Assembly: GCA_937766455.1 (NCBI GenBank)
Contig: CALLXD010000008.1
Coordinates: 1-64,000, forward strand
Origin: Vicinamibacterales bacterium
GTDB taxonomy: Bacteria; Acidobacteriota; Vicinamibacteria; Vicinamibacterales; UBA8438
Direction: 5' to 3'
Length of the DNA: 64,000 bases
In this document: positions 32,392-40,148 of the stretch, one piece after another
Position numbering within the stretch: position 1 is the stretch's first letter
Layout of the letters: the number at the start of each line of letters is the position of its first letter
Made by a program: the position numbers and the translations under genes
Notes under the pieces: model-generated
Databases searched by the model: none
Seen by the model: only the letters and a program-made list of their open reading frames with translations
What the model was told of the DNA's origin: nothing

Positions 32392-32909
32392 TCCAGGAGT
32401 GCCGTGTTGTGCGCATCGAGCGGCGAAACGCCAGTGGCCTCAAGGTCGTCCTGCCGGAATTGGCCGAGCTGCGGGTCACGTGCCGGTATCGCGGCTTGCA
32501 ATGAGCCCGAGTCGCCGTCGGGACCGCCACCGGTGAGCGGCGCCAGAAAGTCTGCCCAGCTGACGGCGGTCCCGTCCGGGGTCGTCGCGACGGAGCCGTG
32601 ATCCTCGTCTACCGCGAAGCGGTAGAACAACTCCTCGTTCTTGAAGGCGTGCTCTTTCAGGACATGGTGGAACGCCCCGGCGTCGAGCAGCATGTTGCCC
32701 AGCCGTATGGCATCGGTCACATCGGCCGCCATGTTCTCGGCGACCAACGCCCGCACGGCGTCGGTTCCGACGAAGCATTTGGGGTAGACGCGGGGCGGGA
32801 ACCCATGGCGCCGGTCGCGTATGTCTACCAGGAGGCGTAGACGCTCGGTGAGTGCCTGGCTATCTTTGTCGTCGAACGAGGCCCGGTCGGCAGGATCAGA
32901 CGCGCTCAT
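32301..32909 (-). CDS. DEP-domain protein overlapping the oxidoreductase gene
   Basis: ATG 32909 overlaps the stop of the TVP38 gene in an ATGA. Residues about 15-100 resemble a DEP domain (FVGTDAVRALVAENMAADVT, AIRLGNMLLDAGAFHHVLKE, NEELFYRFAVDED). DEP domains bind membranes or partner proteins. The ORF then continues through SPLDAHNTALLDCVRPKRW into the start of the oxidoreductase in another frame and stops at 32301, giving a 91-base overlap. With one extra G near 32369, DEP and oxidoreductase would be one protein, so this may be the first half of a frameshifted fusion. The last 20 residues are then not genuine. Confidence 0.7.
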   Translation of the reverse strand: MSASDPADRASFDDKDSQALTERLRLLVDIRDRRHGFPPRVYPKCFVGTDAVRALVAENMAADVTDAIRLGNMLLDAGAFHHVLKEHAFKNEELFYRFAVDEDHGSVATTPDGTAVSWADFLAPLTGGGPDGDSGSLQAAIPARDPQLGQFRQDDLEATGVSPLDAHNTALLDCVRPKRWGSTRLRKVSITWSSSAPAPGAS

Positions 32910-33649
32910 GACACTTCTCCGTCCAGCTCCGTCGCGGCCGGACGAAACCGCTTCATGACGAGCTTGACCAACAGGGGGAAGACACCCAAAAAGACGAATG
33001 CGGCCAGCAGCTGGGGCGACAAGATGCCACCGACTCCTTGCTCGCTCAGGGTCTGGAGATCGGGGACCGTAGCCCCGGCGTAGACGTACACAGCCGTCCC
33101 GGGGAGCATGCCGAGCTGGCTGACCCACCAGTAGGTCCCCAGCCTGACCGGTGTCAGCCCCATGACGAGGTTGATCACGAAGAAGGGCACGGCCGGCACC
33201 AGCCGCAGCGTAAACAGGTAGAACGCTCCGTCGCGCGCCAACGCCTCGTTGAACGTCGCCAGTTTGTCGCCGAAGCGGGATTGGATCGTGCCGCGCAGGA
33301 TGTACCGGCTCATCAAGAACGCCAGCGATGCACCGGTTGTCGAGGCGAAACTCACGAGGAGCAGACCAGGCAGAAAACCGAAGTGCCAGCCGAACACCAG
33401 GGTCAAAACCGTCGCACCGGGCAGCGACAGGCCAGTCACGGCCACATAGATCGCGAACGCCAGGCCAAAGACCAAGACTGGATGCGCGGTCTGATAGCCG
33501 CGCAACGAGGATTCCTGCGCCGCGATCCCGTCAAGCGACAGGGCATCACCGAACTGAAGATAGGCGCCGACAATGGCGGCCACGACCAGGGCGAGTACGG
33601 CCAGCTTGCCCCAGGGCATGGTTGTTGGCTCGGGGACAGGGTGCGTCAT
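32906..33649 (-). CDS. TVP38/TMEM64 (DedA-like) membrane protein (second copy)
   Basis: About 247 residues from ATG 33649. Membrane segments include LAVLALVVAAIVGAYLQFG, and the VTT-domain signature is seen as LPGATVLTLVFGWHFG, then FASTTGASLAFLMSRYILR and RLVPAVPFFVINLVMG. A longer in-frame start at 33760 is possible but its extra residues are highly charged and not needed for the fold. The family is linked to lipid or metabolite movement across membranes. The stop overlaps the DEP-domain start, and the FAD oxidoreductase follows, an arrangement of TVP38 plus mercuric-reductase-like enzyme seen in many bacteria. Confidence 0.85.
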   Translation of the reverse strand: MTHPVPEPTTMPWGKLAVLALVVAAIVGAYLQFGDALSLDGIAAQESSLRGYQTAHPVLVFGLAFAIYVAVTGLSLPGATVLTLVFGWHFGFLPGLLLVSFASTTGASLAFLMSRYILRGTIQSRFGDKLATFNEALARDGAFYLFTLRLVPAVPFFVINLVMGLTPVRLGTYWWVSQLGMLPGTAVYVYAGATVPDLQTLSEQGVGGILSPQLLAAFVFLGVFPLLVKLVMKRFRPAATELDGEVS

Positions 33650-33818
33650 TTCAGGCTTCGGTGCGATGCGTCTCGCAATCTCGACTCTCATCCTTTGATG
33701 CGGATGTGGCGAAAGGGGTTTCATGTAAAACCGACCACGCCGCTTCGGCATCAGACCCAAGAACGGGTAACCAATAGTCTTTCAGGCGCATCTTAGGAAT
33801 GAAGACGGAGAGGAGAGC

Positions 33819-34322
33819 ATGATGAACAGAAGACACTTTTTTGCGACCCTGGTCAGCGGAGTTGCCGTCGGAGCAGGTGCAACGGTGCGCCTAGTGGCTG
33901 AAGGTTTTACCAAGCTCAAGAAGCCTCTGACGGAATGGCGCACGCTGCTCTCGCCAGCGGCCTACGACGTGCTGTTCGAGGAAGCCACCGAGCGTCCACG
34001 CAGCAGCGCGCTGAACGATGAGAAGCGACCCGGGACCTTTGTCTGCGCGGCGTGCAACCTGGCCCTCTTCGACGCGGCCACAAAATACGAGAGCGGCACC
34101 GGATGGCCCAGCTTTTATCAGCCCATCGAGGGACGGGTCGAAACCAAGCGGGATTGGAAGCTCATCCTGCCGAGAACCGAGTACCACTGCTCCCGGTGCG
34201 AAGGCCACCAGGGCCACTTGTTCGGGGACGGCCCAGCGCCGACGGGGCAGCGATACTGCAATAATGGCGTGGCACTGAGATTCGTGCCGGAGGGCCGGCG
34301 CCTGCCGCCACTCCGCACGTAG
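33819..34322 (+). CDS. msrB: peptide-methionine (R)-S-oxide reductase, Tat-exported
   Basis: 167 residues. The N-terminus MMNRRHFFATLVSGVAVGAG has the twin-arginine pattern, so folded export is expected. The SelR domain has zinc cysteines CAAC (76, 79) and CSRC (124, 127), the substrate Trp in SGTGWPSFY, and the catalytic Cys 147 in QRYCNNGVAL. It reduces methionine-R-sulfoxide, complementing the exported MsrA encoded at 12831. AGGAG lies just before the start. The Na+/H+ antiporter starts 20 bases downstream and may share the transcript. Confidence 0.93.
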   Translation: MMNRRHFFATLVSGVAVGAGATVRLVAEGFTKLKKPLTEWRTLLSPAAYDVLFEEATERPRSSALNDEKRPGTFVCAACNLALFDAATKYESGTGWPSFYQPIEGRVETKRDWKLILPRTEYHCSRCEGHQGHLFGDGPAPTGQRYCNNGVALRFVPEGRRLPPLRT

Positions 34323-34342
34323 GCACACATCCCGTACCTCGA

Positions 34343-35596
34343 ATGGACACCTTCGGCTTCGCAGTCGTCGCGGCGGGCATAGTCCTGTTCGGCCTCATCT
34401 CACGGCGTCTCGAAACGTCGGTGGTGACCGGGCCGATACTGTTCACCGCGTTCGGACTGGCCATCGGCGATGCCGGTCTCGGCATCGCCGACCTTGATGT
34501 CAGCCACAGCTTTATCCACGGCCTGGCTGAAGTCACACTCATCCTGGTCCTGTTCTCGGACGCGGCCCGCATTGACCTGCGCGTCGTACGCCGCGACCAC
34601 AATCTGCCCGTGCGCATGCTGGTGGGCGGCATGCCGCTCATCATCGCGGCTGGGACACTGGTCGGGATGGCGCTACCGCTTGGGCTCAATGTGTGGGAAG
34701 CGGCACTGCTGGCCGCCATCCTGGCCCCGACCGACGCCGCCCTTGGGCAGTCGGTGGTCACCAGTGAGTTGGTGCCAGCCCGCATCCGTCAGAGCCTGAA
34801 CATTGAAAGCGGGTTGAACGACGGCATTGCGCTGCCGATGGTGTTGCTGTTCGCGAGTCTGGCCGGGGCGGGCCACGGGGCCGACGGAGACCGCAACTGG
34901 TTGCTCTTCGGAATGATGCAGATCGGGCTGGGTCCCGTGGCGGGCATTGTGGTGGGCTCGGTCAGCGCGAAGTTGATCGACCGAGCGGTGAAGGCCGGCT
35001 GGATGGCAGTGTCCTACGAGGGGCCCGCCGTGCTCGGCGTCGCCTTCCTGAGCTTCGCCGGGGCGGAGGTCATCGGGGGCAACGGGTTCATCGCCGCATT
35101 CGTAGCCGGCCTGGTCTTCGGCAACACAGTGCGGAACCATTGTCGGTTCTTGTTCGAGTTTGCGGAGGCAGAAGGCGAGCTGCTGGTTTTTGTCACGTTC
35201 CTGATGTTTGGGTCCGCGATGTTGCCGGGGGTGGTCGGGCACAGCAGCGGCGCGATTCTCCTCTATGGCGGGCTTAGTTTGACCGCGGTCCGGATGATTC
35301 CGATTGCGGTCTCACTGGTCGGGTCTGGAGTCCGCCTACCGACCGTCGGATTCCTTGGCTGGTTCGGGCCCCGGGGGCTGGCATCGATTCTCTTCGCCCT
35401 CTTCGTGCTCGAGGAGGCTGACTTTCCGGGCGCCGAAACGATCGAGGTCGTGGTCATTGTCACGGTCGGACTATCGATACTGCTGCACGGGGTAACCGCC
35501 GCGCCCGCGGCACGCTGGTACGGCAGCCTGGTGCGCAAGACGCCGGACTGCCACGAAATGAAGTCGGTTGCGGAGTTGCCGACCCGCGGTCGCTAG
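34343..35596 (+). CDS. cation:proton antiporter, CPA1/NhaP type
   Basis: 417 residues with about 12 membrane segments. AAILAPTDAALGQSVVTS and IRQSLNIESGLNDGIALPMV contain the unwound-helix motif and the ND ion-binding pair expected of the CPA1 antiporter core. The C-terminus is short with no large cytoplasmic regulatory domain. Such proteins exchange Na+ or K+ for H+ across the inner membrane, giving pH and salt balance. It follows msrB closely; its own start MDTFGFAVVAAG has no strong ribosome-binding site. Confidence 0.9.
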   Translation: MDTFGFAVVAAGIVLFGLISRRLETSVVTGPILFTAFGLAIGDAGLGIADLDVSHSFIHGLAEVTLILVLFSDAARIDLRVVRRDHNLPVRMLVGGMPLIIAAGTLVGMALPLGLNVWEAALLAAILAPTDAALGQSVVTSELVPARIRQSLNIESGLNDGIALPMVLLFASLAGAGHGADGDRNWLLFGMMQIGLGPVAGIVVGSVSAKLIDRAVKAGWMAVSYEGPAVLGVAFLSFAGAEVIGGNGFIAAFVAGLVFGNTVRNHCRFLFEFAEAEGELLVFVTFLMFGSAMLPGVVGHSSGAILLYGGLSLTAVRMIPIAVSLVGSGVRLPTVGFLGWFGPRGLASILFALFVLEEADFPGAETIEVVVIVTVGLSILLHGVTAAPAARWYGSLVRKTPDCHEMKSVAELPTRGR

Positions 35597-35629
35597 CCGC
35601 AACTCGGCGAATTCCGATCTCGACAAGCC

Positions 35630-36316
35630 ATGTGGAGCCCCCCGAGAACCGCTCTTGTCACCGGCGCCAATCGCGGCATCGGACTGGCCATCGCGCGCGG
35701 GCTCGCTGCGCGTGGCGATGTCCGGGTACTGGCGGCGGCCAGGCGGATAGAGGACGCGCGCGCTGCGGCCGCGACAATCGGGGCAGAGCCTGTAGAGTTG
35801 GACCTGACGAACCCTCTGGATGCGGAAACGACCGCGGCCTGGCTTGAGACCACTCACGGCGCCATCGACATCCTGGTCAACAACGCCGCAGTCCTCGTGC
35901 CCGGCGACGGCCTGCAGGTGTCCACCAAGGAGTTCGCCAGATCGCTCGCGGTCAATACGGTCGCACCATTCGCCCTGATGCACGCCCTCGGGCCGGGGAT
36001 GCAGGCGCGCGGGTGGGGCCGAATCGTGAATCTCTCTTCTGGCTGGGGAGCCTTCGCGGAAGGGATGGCCGGGCCCGCCGCCTATGCCACGAGCAAAGCC
36101 GCGCTCAACGCGGTGACCTGTGCAGTTGCCCAGAGCCTCGGACCGTCCGTGAAAGTGAACGCCGCCTGCCCCGGGTGGGTCCGGACGCGTATGGGTGGCT
36201 CGGACGCACCGCGGTCTCCAGAGCAAGGCGCTGAGACACCCATCTGGTTGGCGACGCTGCCGGATGACGGTCCGACGGGAGGATTCTTCCGCGACCGCAA
36301 ACGGGTCGACTGGTGA
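35630..36316 (+). CDS. short-chain dehydrogenase/reductase
   Basis: 228 residues with the classical SDR pattern: TGANRGIGLAIARGLA for cofactor binding, DILVNNAAVL (NNA motif), the catalytic Ser in VNLSSGWGAF and the YATSK tetrad Tyr and Lys near residue 145, and ACPGWVRTRMGG. The C-terminus (DDGPTGGFFRDRKRVDW) matches the carbonyl-reductase-like subgroup. NADPH use is suggested by the basic residues after the second strand. The substrate is unknown. It lies 33 bases after the antiporter gene. Confidence 0.9.
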   Translation: MWSPPRTALVTGANRGIGLAIARGLAARGDVRVLAAARRIEDARAAAATIGAEPVELDLTNPLDAETTAAWLETTHGAIDILVNNAAVLVPGDGLQVSTKEFARSLAVNTVAPFALMHALGPGMQARGWGRIVNLSSGWGAFAEGMAGPAAYATSKAALNAVTCAVAQSLGPSVKVNAACPGWVRTRMGGSDAPRSPEQGAETPIWLATLPDDGPTGGFFRDRKRVDW

Positions 36317-36373
36317 GTGCCCCACCGGTACCCGGTGTGCGGACGGGGGTCTCGCCAGGACACCGCGCCGGGG

Positions 36374-37741
36374 CTACGCTCGCGGAGCCACGGGCTGCGG
36401 TAGCGGGGCGTCCAGCCGGCGGCGGAACTCGCCCATCAGGAGCCAGCAGCTGAAGCCGGCTTGAATCGCCACCGTGACCGCCGACAAGTACCACAGGTGC
36501 CAGAGCTCGAAGCCGGCGTAGGTCGTCAACCAGACCGCCGGAACGGCAAACAGAATCAGTCGGATCGCGCTAGCGGTGAGTGCCGGCATGGTGTTGCCCA
36601 TCGCCTGGAACATCGCCGAATTCGTGAAGACAATGCCGGTTGCCAAGAAGTTCCACGAGATGATCTGCAGAAACTCCGCTCCGTGGGCGACCACGACCGG
36701 GTCATCGGTGAAACCCGCGATCAGGACACTTGGACGCCACTGACAGACAAAGACCAGCAACAGCATGATGACGGCTTGGGTGGACACCGACGTCCAATAG
36801 GTCGCGCGGACGCGATCGGGGAGGCCGGCGCCCATGTTCTGACCCGCCAGCGGCGCGGTAGCGAACGCAATGGCCATCGCGGGCAGGAAAATGGCCTGCA
36901 TGACCCGCGATCCGATTCCGAAACCGGCCTGCGCGGCGGGCCCGAAGCCACGGATGGTCCAGTAGGTGATGGCCACGTACACGAAGATCAAGGCGAACTC
37001 GCCGCCGGGGGGCAAGCCAATGGCAAGGATACGCTTCAAGGGCGCGATCTGCGGGCGGGCGAGGGCGCGGTCAAACACCACAAATCGTTCGAGACGAACG
37101 AAATAGACCAACATCAACGCGACCGCAACCACGACCGAGATGGACGTCGACAGGCCGGCGCCCATCAATCCGAGCGGACGTCCCGTCAGCCATCCCGCAA
37201 TCATGATCGGCGACAAGATTGCGTTGAGCACCACCGTGAGAATCTGCACGACGATGGTGGGGTTCACAACGCCGGTGCCACGCAGGGCCGACCCCATCGA
37301 AATCAGCGCAAACTGCAGCGCGAGCCCCGGCAGAAACCAGTTCAGGTAGGTGACGCCAGCGTCGACGATGGCCGCGTCGGCGCCCAGGGTCCCCATGTAG
37401 CGACGCGCCAGCCCGTACCCCAAGACAAGGGTGGCTCCACCGCCCAATGCGGCCAGCGTCAAGCTTTGGTTGAAAATGAGGTTCGCGTCGTCGCGGTCCT
37501 TGCGCCCACTGGCCTGCGCAATCAGAGCCATGGTGCCCACGCCCATGATCTGCGTCACCGCCATGATGAGGAACTGGAGGTTGCCGGCGGTGCTCAGACC
37601 CGCGATGGCGGTGTCGCCGAGTTGACCGACGAAATACAGATCAACCAGGTAGTACAACGTCTGGAACACCATCCCGATGGCGATCGGGCCTGAGAGCTTC
37701 AGGATGTGGCTGGAAATGGAGCCTTGGGTGAGGTCCTGCAT
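36374..37741 (-). CDS. MATE-family efflux transporter
   Basis: 455 residues, twelve membrane segments. LTQGSISSHILKLSGPIAIG at the N-terminus followed by QTLYYLVDLYFVGQLGDTAI and AGLSTAGNLQF are the usual MATE opening, and the second half starts near IAPLKRILAIGLPPGGEFAL with the same pattern, as expected for the internal repeat. MATE proteins export drugs or metabolites in exchange for Na+ or H+. It diverges from a BlaI-type repressor gene across 170 bases; the BlaI operator at 37897-37911 could also influence its expression. Confidence 0.9.
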   Translation of the reverse strand: MQDLTQGSISSHILKLSGPIAIGMVFQTLYYLVDLYFVGQLGDTAIAGLSTAGNLQFLIMAVTQIMGVGTMALIAQASGRKDRDDANLIFNQSLTLAALGGGATLVLGYGLARRYMGTLGADAAIVDAGVTYLNWFLPGLALQFALISMGSALRGTGVVNPTIVVQILTVVLNAILSPIMIAGWLTGRPLGLMGAGLSTSISVVVAVALMLVYFVRLERFVVFDRALARPQIAPLKRILAIGLPPGGEFALIFVYVAITYWTIRGFGPAAQAGFGIGSRVMQAIFLPAMAIAFATAPLAGQNMGAGLPDRVRATYWTSVSTQAVIMLLLVFVCQWRPSVLIAGFTDDPVVVAHGAEFLQIISWNFLATGIVFTNSAMFQAMGNTMPALTASAIRLILFAVPAVWLTTYAGFELWHLWYLSAVTVAIQAGFSCWLLMGEFRRRLDAPLPQPVAPRA

Positions 37742-37869
37742 GTCGGTGTCTGGGTCGGAGGTGGCTAGTGGGAACGGACCCGTGCCAAGCGCTACGGGGC
37801 ATAGGATACCGGGTAGACGCGTGAGAACCGCGCGTTTTCCTCGCCAGGAGCGATTGTAGGCATCGCTGG

Positions 37870-37911
37870 TTGATCCTGAGGGCTCGTCGAATATATGTTA
37901 CGTTTCGTAAC
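37870..37911 (+). promoter_or_regulatory. promoter with palindromic operator of the BlaI-type repressor
   Basis: TTGATC (37870-37875), 16 bases and TATATG (37892-37897) make a plausible sigma70 promoter. The palindrome GTTACGTTTCGTAAC (37897-37911) covers the start of transcription and ends directly before the GTG start at 37912; a further GTAACA half-site lies at 37922-37927. BlaI/MecI repressors bind paired TTAC/GTAA-like sites, so autoregulation is likely. The transcript would have almost no 5' leader. Confidence 0.6.
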
Positions 37912-38391
37912 GTGACAATTAGTAACACATACGACTATCTCGTCACGCCATTGCAGGCAGCCATCTTGGAGCTGATCTGGTCGCAAGGTCCAAGTACGGC
38001 GGACGCCGTACGTACGGCGTTGCATCCGGCCCACCCGCTCAAGGACTCGAGTGTCCGCACCCTGCTTCGGCGGCTGGAGGCGCACGGATACCTGCATCAT
38101 CGGGTCGTGGGGAAGACCTTTGTCTACGATGCGCGGCTGTCGAGGCATCGAGTCGCGGCGACCGCCGTGCGGCAGGTCATCGACCGCTTCTGTTCGGGGT
38201 CGGTCGAGCAATTGCTCGTGTGTCTAGAGGCGGAAGGGACGCTCTCCGCAGCAGAGGTCGAGCGGGTGATCGGCCCAGCCGGAACCGAAAGCCGGCCGCA
38301 GTTGTCCAAGAAGGAACGAAAAAAAGAAGAAAAACGCAGGAAGCGCAAGAAGCGGAAGCCACCAAAGCCCAGCTCGCCCGGGCCATTCTAG
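37912..38391 (+). CDS. BlaI/MecI/CopY-type transcriptional repressor with lysine-rich tail
   Basis: 159 residues from GTG 37912. LVTPLQAAILELIWSQGPST, then VRTALHPAHPLKDSSVRTLL and RRLEAHGYLHHRVVGKTFVY form the winged helix of penicillinase repressors, followed by a short dimer region (FCSGSVEQLLVCLEAEGTLS). The last 35 residues are an unusual basic run (KKERKKEEKRRKRKKRK, then PPKPSSPGPF), absent from standard family members of about 120-130 residues. The usual partner, a BlaR1-type M56 sensor protease, is not adjacent. Targets may include itself and the divergent MATE gene. Confidence 0.88.
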   Translation: MTISNTYDYLVTPLQAAILELIWSQGPSTADAVRTALHPAHPLKDSSVRTLLRRLEAHGYLHHRVVGKTFVYDARLSRHRVAATAVRQVIDRFCSGSVEQLLVCLEAEGTLSAAEVERVIGPAGTESRPQLSKKERKKEEKRRKRKKRKPPKPSSPGPF

Positions 38392-38468
38392 AGACGTCAC
38401 ACACGCGTGTTGGTGTCGCGGCCGCCCCCGACGGGTTAGCGCGCCGATGGCATTGTGCAGCGCCGGAA

Positions 38469-39731
38469 CTAGAGGGTGAAATCCGCGAGTCGGATCTGTT
38501 TGGCCGCGTGGAGCGCTTTGGCCGACACGCCCAGGACGCCGAGCAAACCCTCGGCATCGCCGTGATCGAACGAGCCGACGCCTTCCATCGACGCGTCTTC
38601 CGGCGAGTACAAGATCGACTCGAAGTCCGCTTTCACGAAGTCGACATGCCCTTTGTAGAGGTCGACGGTCAGCTCACCGTGGATCGTGTCCGAGAACGAG
38701 CGAATGGCACGAATGGCAGCCGCGGTGCTCGGGTGGAACCACGCGGCCTCATAAATCTGACGGCCCACCATGTTGGCGAGGAACTTGTAGAGCTCCAGCG
38801 ACCGCCGGTCGAGGATGAGTTGGTAGATGTACTCGTAGGCCGTATGCAACACCTGCATCCCGGGTTGCTCATACACTCCGCGCGATTTGATACCCACGTA
38901 GCGGTTCTCGACAGCGTGAATGCCGATGCCGACGCCGTGGGCGCCGGCCACGCTGTTGAGCGACTCGAACAGCGGGACCACGTCCAAGGACTCGCCGTTG
39001 ATCTGCACCGGAATCCCGCGTTCGAATCGGATCAACAGTCTGGCGGTCGTGTCTGGGGCATCCTGCGGATGCACCCCGAACTGCGGGGTAATGAAACGGG
39101 GGCCGACATCGAGCTGCTCGAGCTTCCCGGCTTCATGGGTGAGACCCAACAAGTTGGCGTCAGTGCTGTAGGGCTTGTCGCGGGTGGCCCGCACCGGGAT
39201 GTCTTTGGACTCGCAATAATCGATCATCTCTGACCGGCCGGGGAATTGCGCCAGAAACTCCGGGTCCCGCCACGGGGCGTACACCTTGACGGTCGGATCG
39301 AGCATGTTCGCGTACAGCTGGAAACGGGTCTGGTCGTTGCCACGGCCTGTCGCACCGTGCGACAGCACGTCAACGCCGTGAGCGGCCAAGACCGGCAATG
39401 CCTTCTGCGTTGTGACGGCCCGGGCAATACCGGTGGTGTTCAGGTAGCCACCTTCGTAGCTGGCACCACAGATCACCAGCAGGAGGCCAGCCTCGGCCAG
39501 CGCCTGACGCCCGTCCACCAATGTGAAGGTCTCCGCACCAGACTGCCGCATCCGGGTTTCGATGTCGCCGATGTCCTGTTCATCCGGCTGCCCGAGGTCC
39601 GCGGTGCAACAATGGACCTTGACCCCGCGGTCCCGGGCCCATCGAGTAAAGGTCACGCTGTCGAGGCCGCCGGATACCAACGCGACGACGCCGCGCCCCT
39701 CAAGGTCTTTGATACCGATTCTGTCTGCCAT
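38469..39731 (-). CDS. argG: argininosuccinate synthase
   Basis: 420 residues. The ATP PP-loop motif is VALVSGGLDSVTFTRWARD, followed by the substrate sites GATGRGNDQTRFQLY and KDIPVRATRDKPYSTDANLL. It joins citrulline and aspartate to make argininosuccinate in arginine synthesis. No other arginine gene lies nearby, and it is convergent with the BlaI gene and divergent from the histone gene. On the minus strand a TATAAA (39753-39748) sits 17 bases before the ATG with no ribosome-binding site between, so a very short leader is possible. Confidence 0.95.
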   Translation of the reverse strand: MADRIGIKDLEGRGVVALVSGGLDSVTFTRWARDRGVKVHCCTADLGQPDEQDIGDIETRMRQSGAETFTLVDGRQALAEAGLLLVICGASYEGGYLNTTGIARAVTTQKALPVLAAHGVDVLSHGATGRGNDQTRFQLYANMLDPTVKVYAPWRDPEFLAQFPGRSEMIDYCESKDIPVRATRDKPYSTDANLLGLTHEAGKLEQLDVGPRFITPQFGVHPQDAPDTTARLLIRFERGIPVQINGESLDVVPLFESLNSVAGAHGVGIGIHAVENRYVGIKSRGVYEQPGMQVLHTAYEYIYQLILDRRSLELYKFLANMVGRQIYEAAWFHPSTAAAIRAIRSFSDTIHGELTVDLYKGHVDFVKADFESILYSPEDASMEGVGSFDHGDAEGLLGVLGVSAKALHAAKQIRLADFTL

Positions 39732-39815
39732 ACGTACCGAGCCAATTTTTATAGTCGCGTTGCCGACGAAGAACGCGGTTGTCGTTGACGACCGCGCCCA
39801 GAGAATTCAGTGTAC

Positions 39816-39834
39816 CCGAGGTGTGAATCCTCGG
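39816..39834 (+). other. hairpin upstream of the histone gene
   Basis: CCGAGG (39816-39821) pairs with CCTCGG (39829-39834) around seven bases in the 176-base region between argG and the histone gene. It may lie in the 5' leader of the histone transcript or be an operator; no promoter could be fixed here. Confidence 0.25.
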
Positions 39835-39907
39835 CGAACTGCCGACCTTCCGTCCCTCACTGAGCTACCATCTGCTCAGACGGATCGAACAGAGGAAAGG
39901 TTGACCC

Positions 39908-40126
39908 ATGTCAGAAGTACCCAGTGCCCCGGTAAAGCGACTCCTCACGGAAGCCTCTGGCGGCTGTCGCATCAGCGGGTCCGCGCTCGCGGCGGCCGGC
40001 ACCCAGGTGGACAACTACATCCGACGGCTTGGACGGGCGGCCGGCCAACTGGCGGCAGCTGACCGCCGGAAGACCATACAAGACAGCGACGTCGCACGTG
40101 CGGCTCTTGAGTTGAACGCGGAATGA
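39908..40126 (+). CDS. single-domain bacterial histone-fold protein
   Basis: 72 residues spanning one histone fold and little else. PSAPVKRLLTEA at residues 5-16 matches the first helix of archaeal histones, CRIS near residue 20 matches their first loop with its DNA-contacting Arg, and RRKTIQDSDVARAALEL at the C-terminus holds the RKT loop with Arg54 and Asp61 spaced seven apart, as in the conserved Arg-Asp clamp. A GGAAAGG stretch sits about seven bases before the ATG. Histones of this kind have been described in Bdellovibrio and some other bacteria and bind DNA as dimers. It is followed after 22 bases by an RNase H gene. The assignment rests on motif spacing read by eye. Confidence 0.8.
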   Translation: MSEVPSAPVKRLLTEASGGCRISGSALAAAGTQVDNYIRRLGRAAGQLAAADRRKTIQDSDVARAALELNAE

Positions 40127-40148
40127 CCGCCGTATCCTGACGCCGAGT

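Noticed and set aside
36461-37693. A 410-codon plus-strand frame opposite the MATE gene
   Set aside because: Very Asp/Gln/His-rich, no hydrophobic or domain pattern; a shadow of the transporter.
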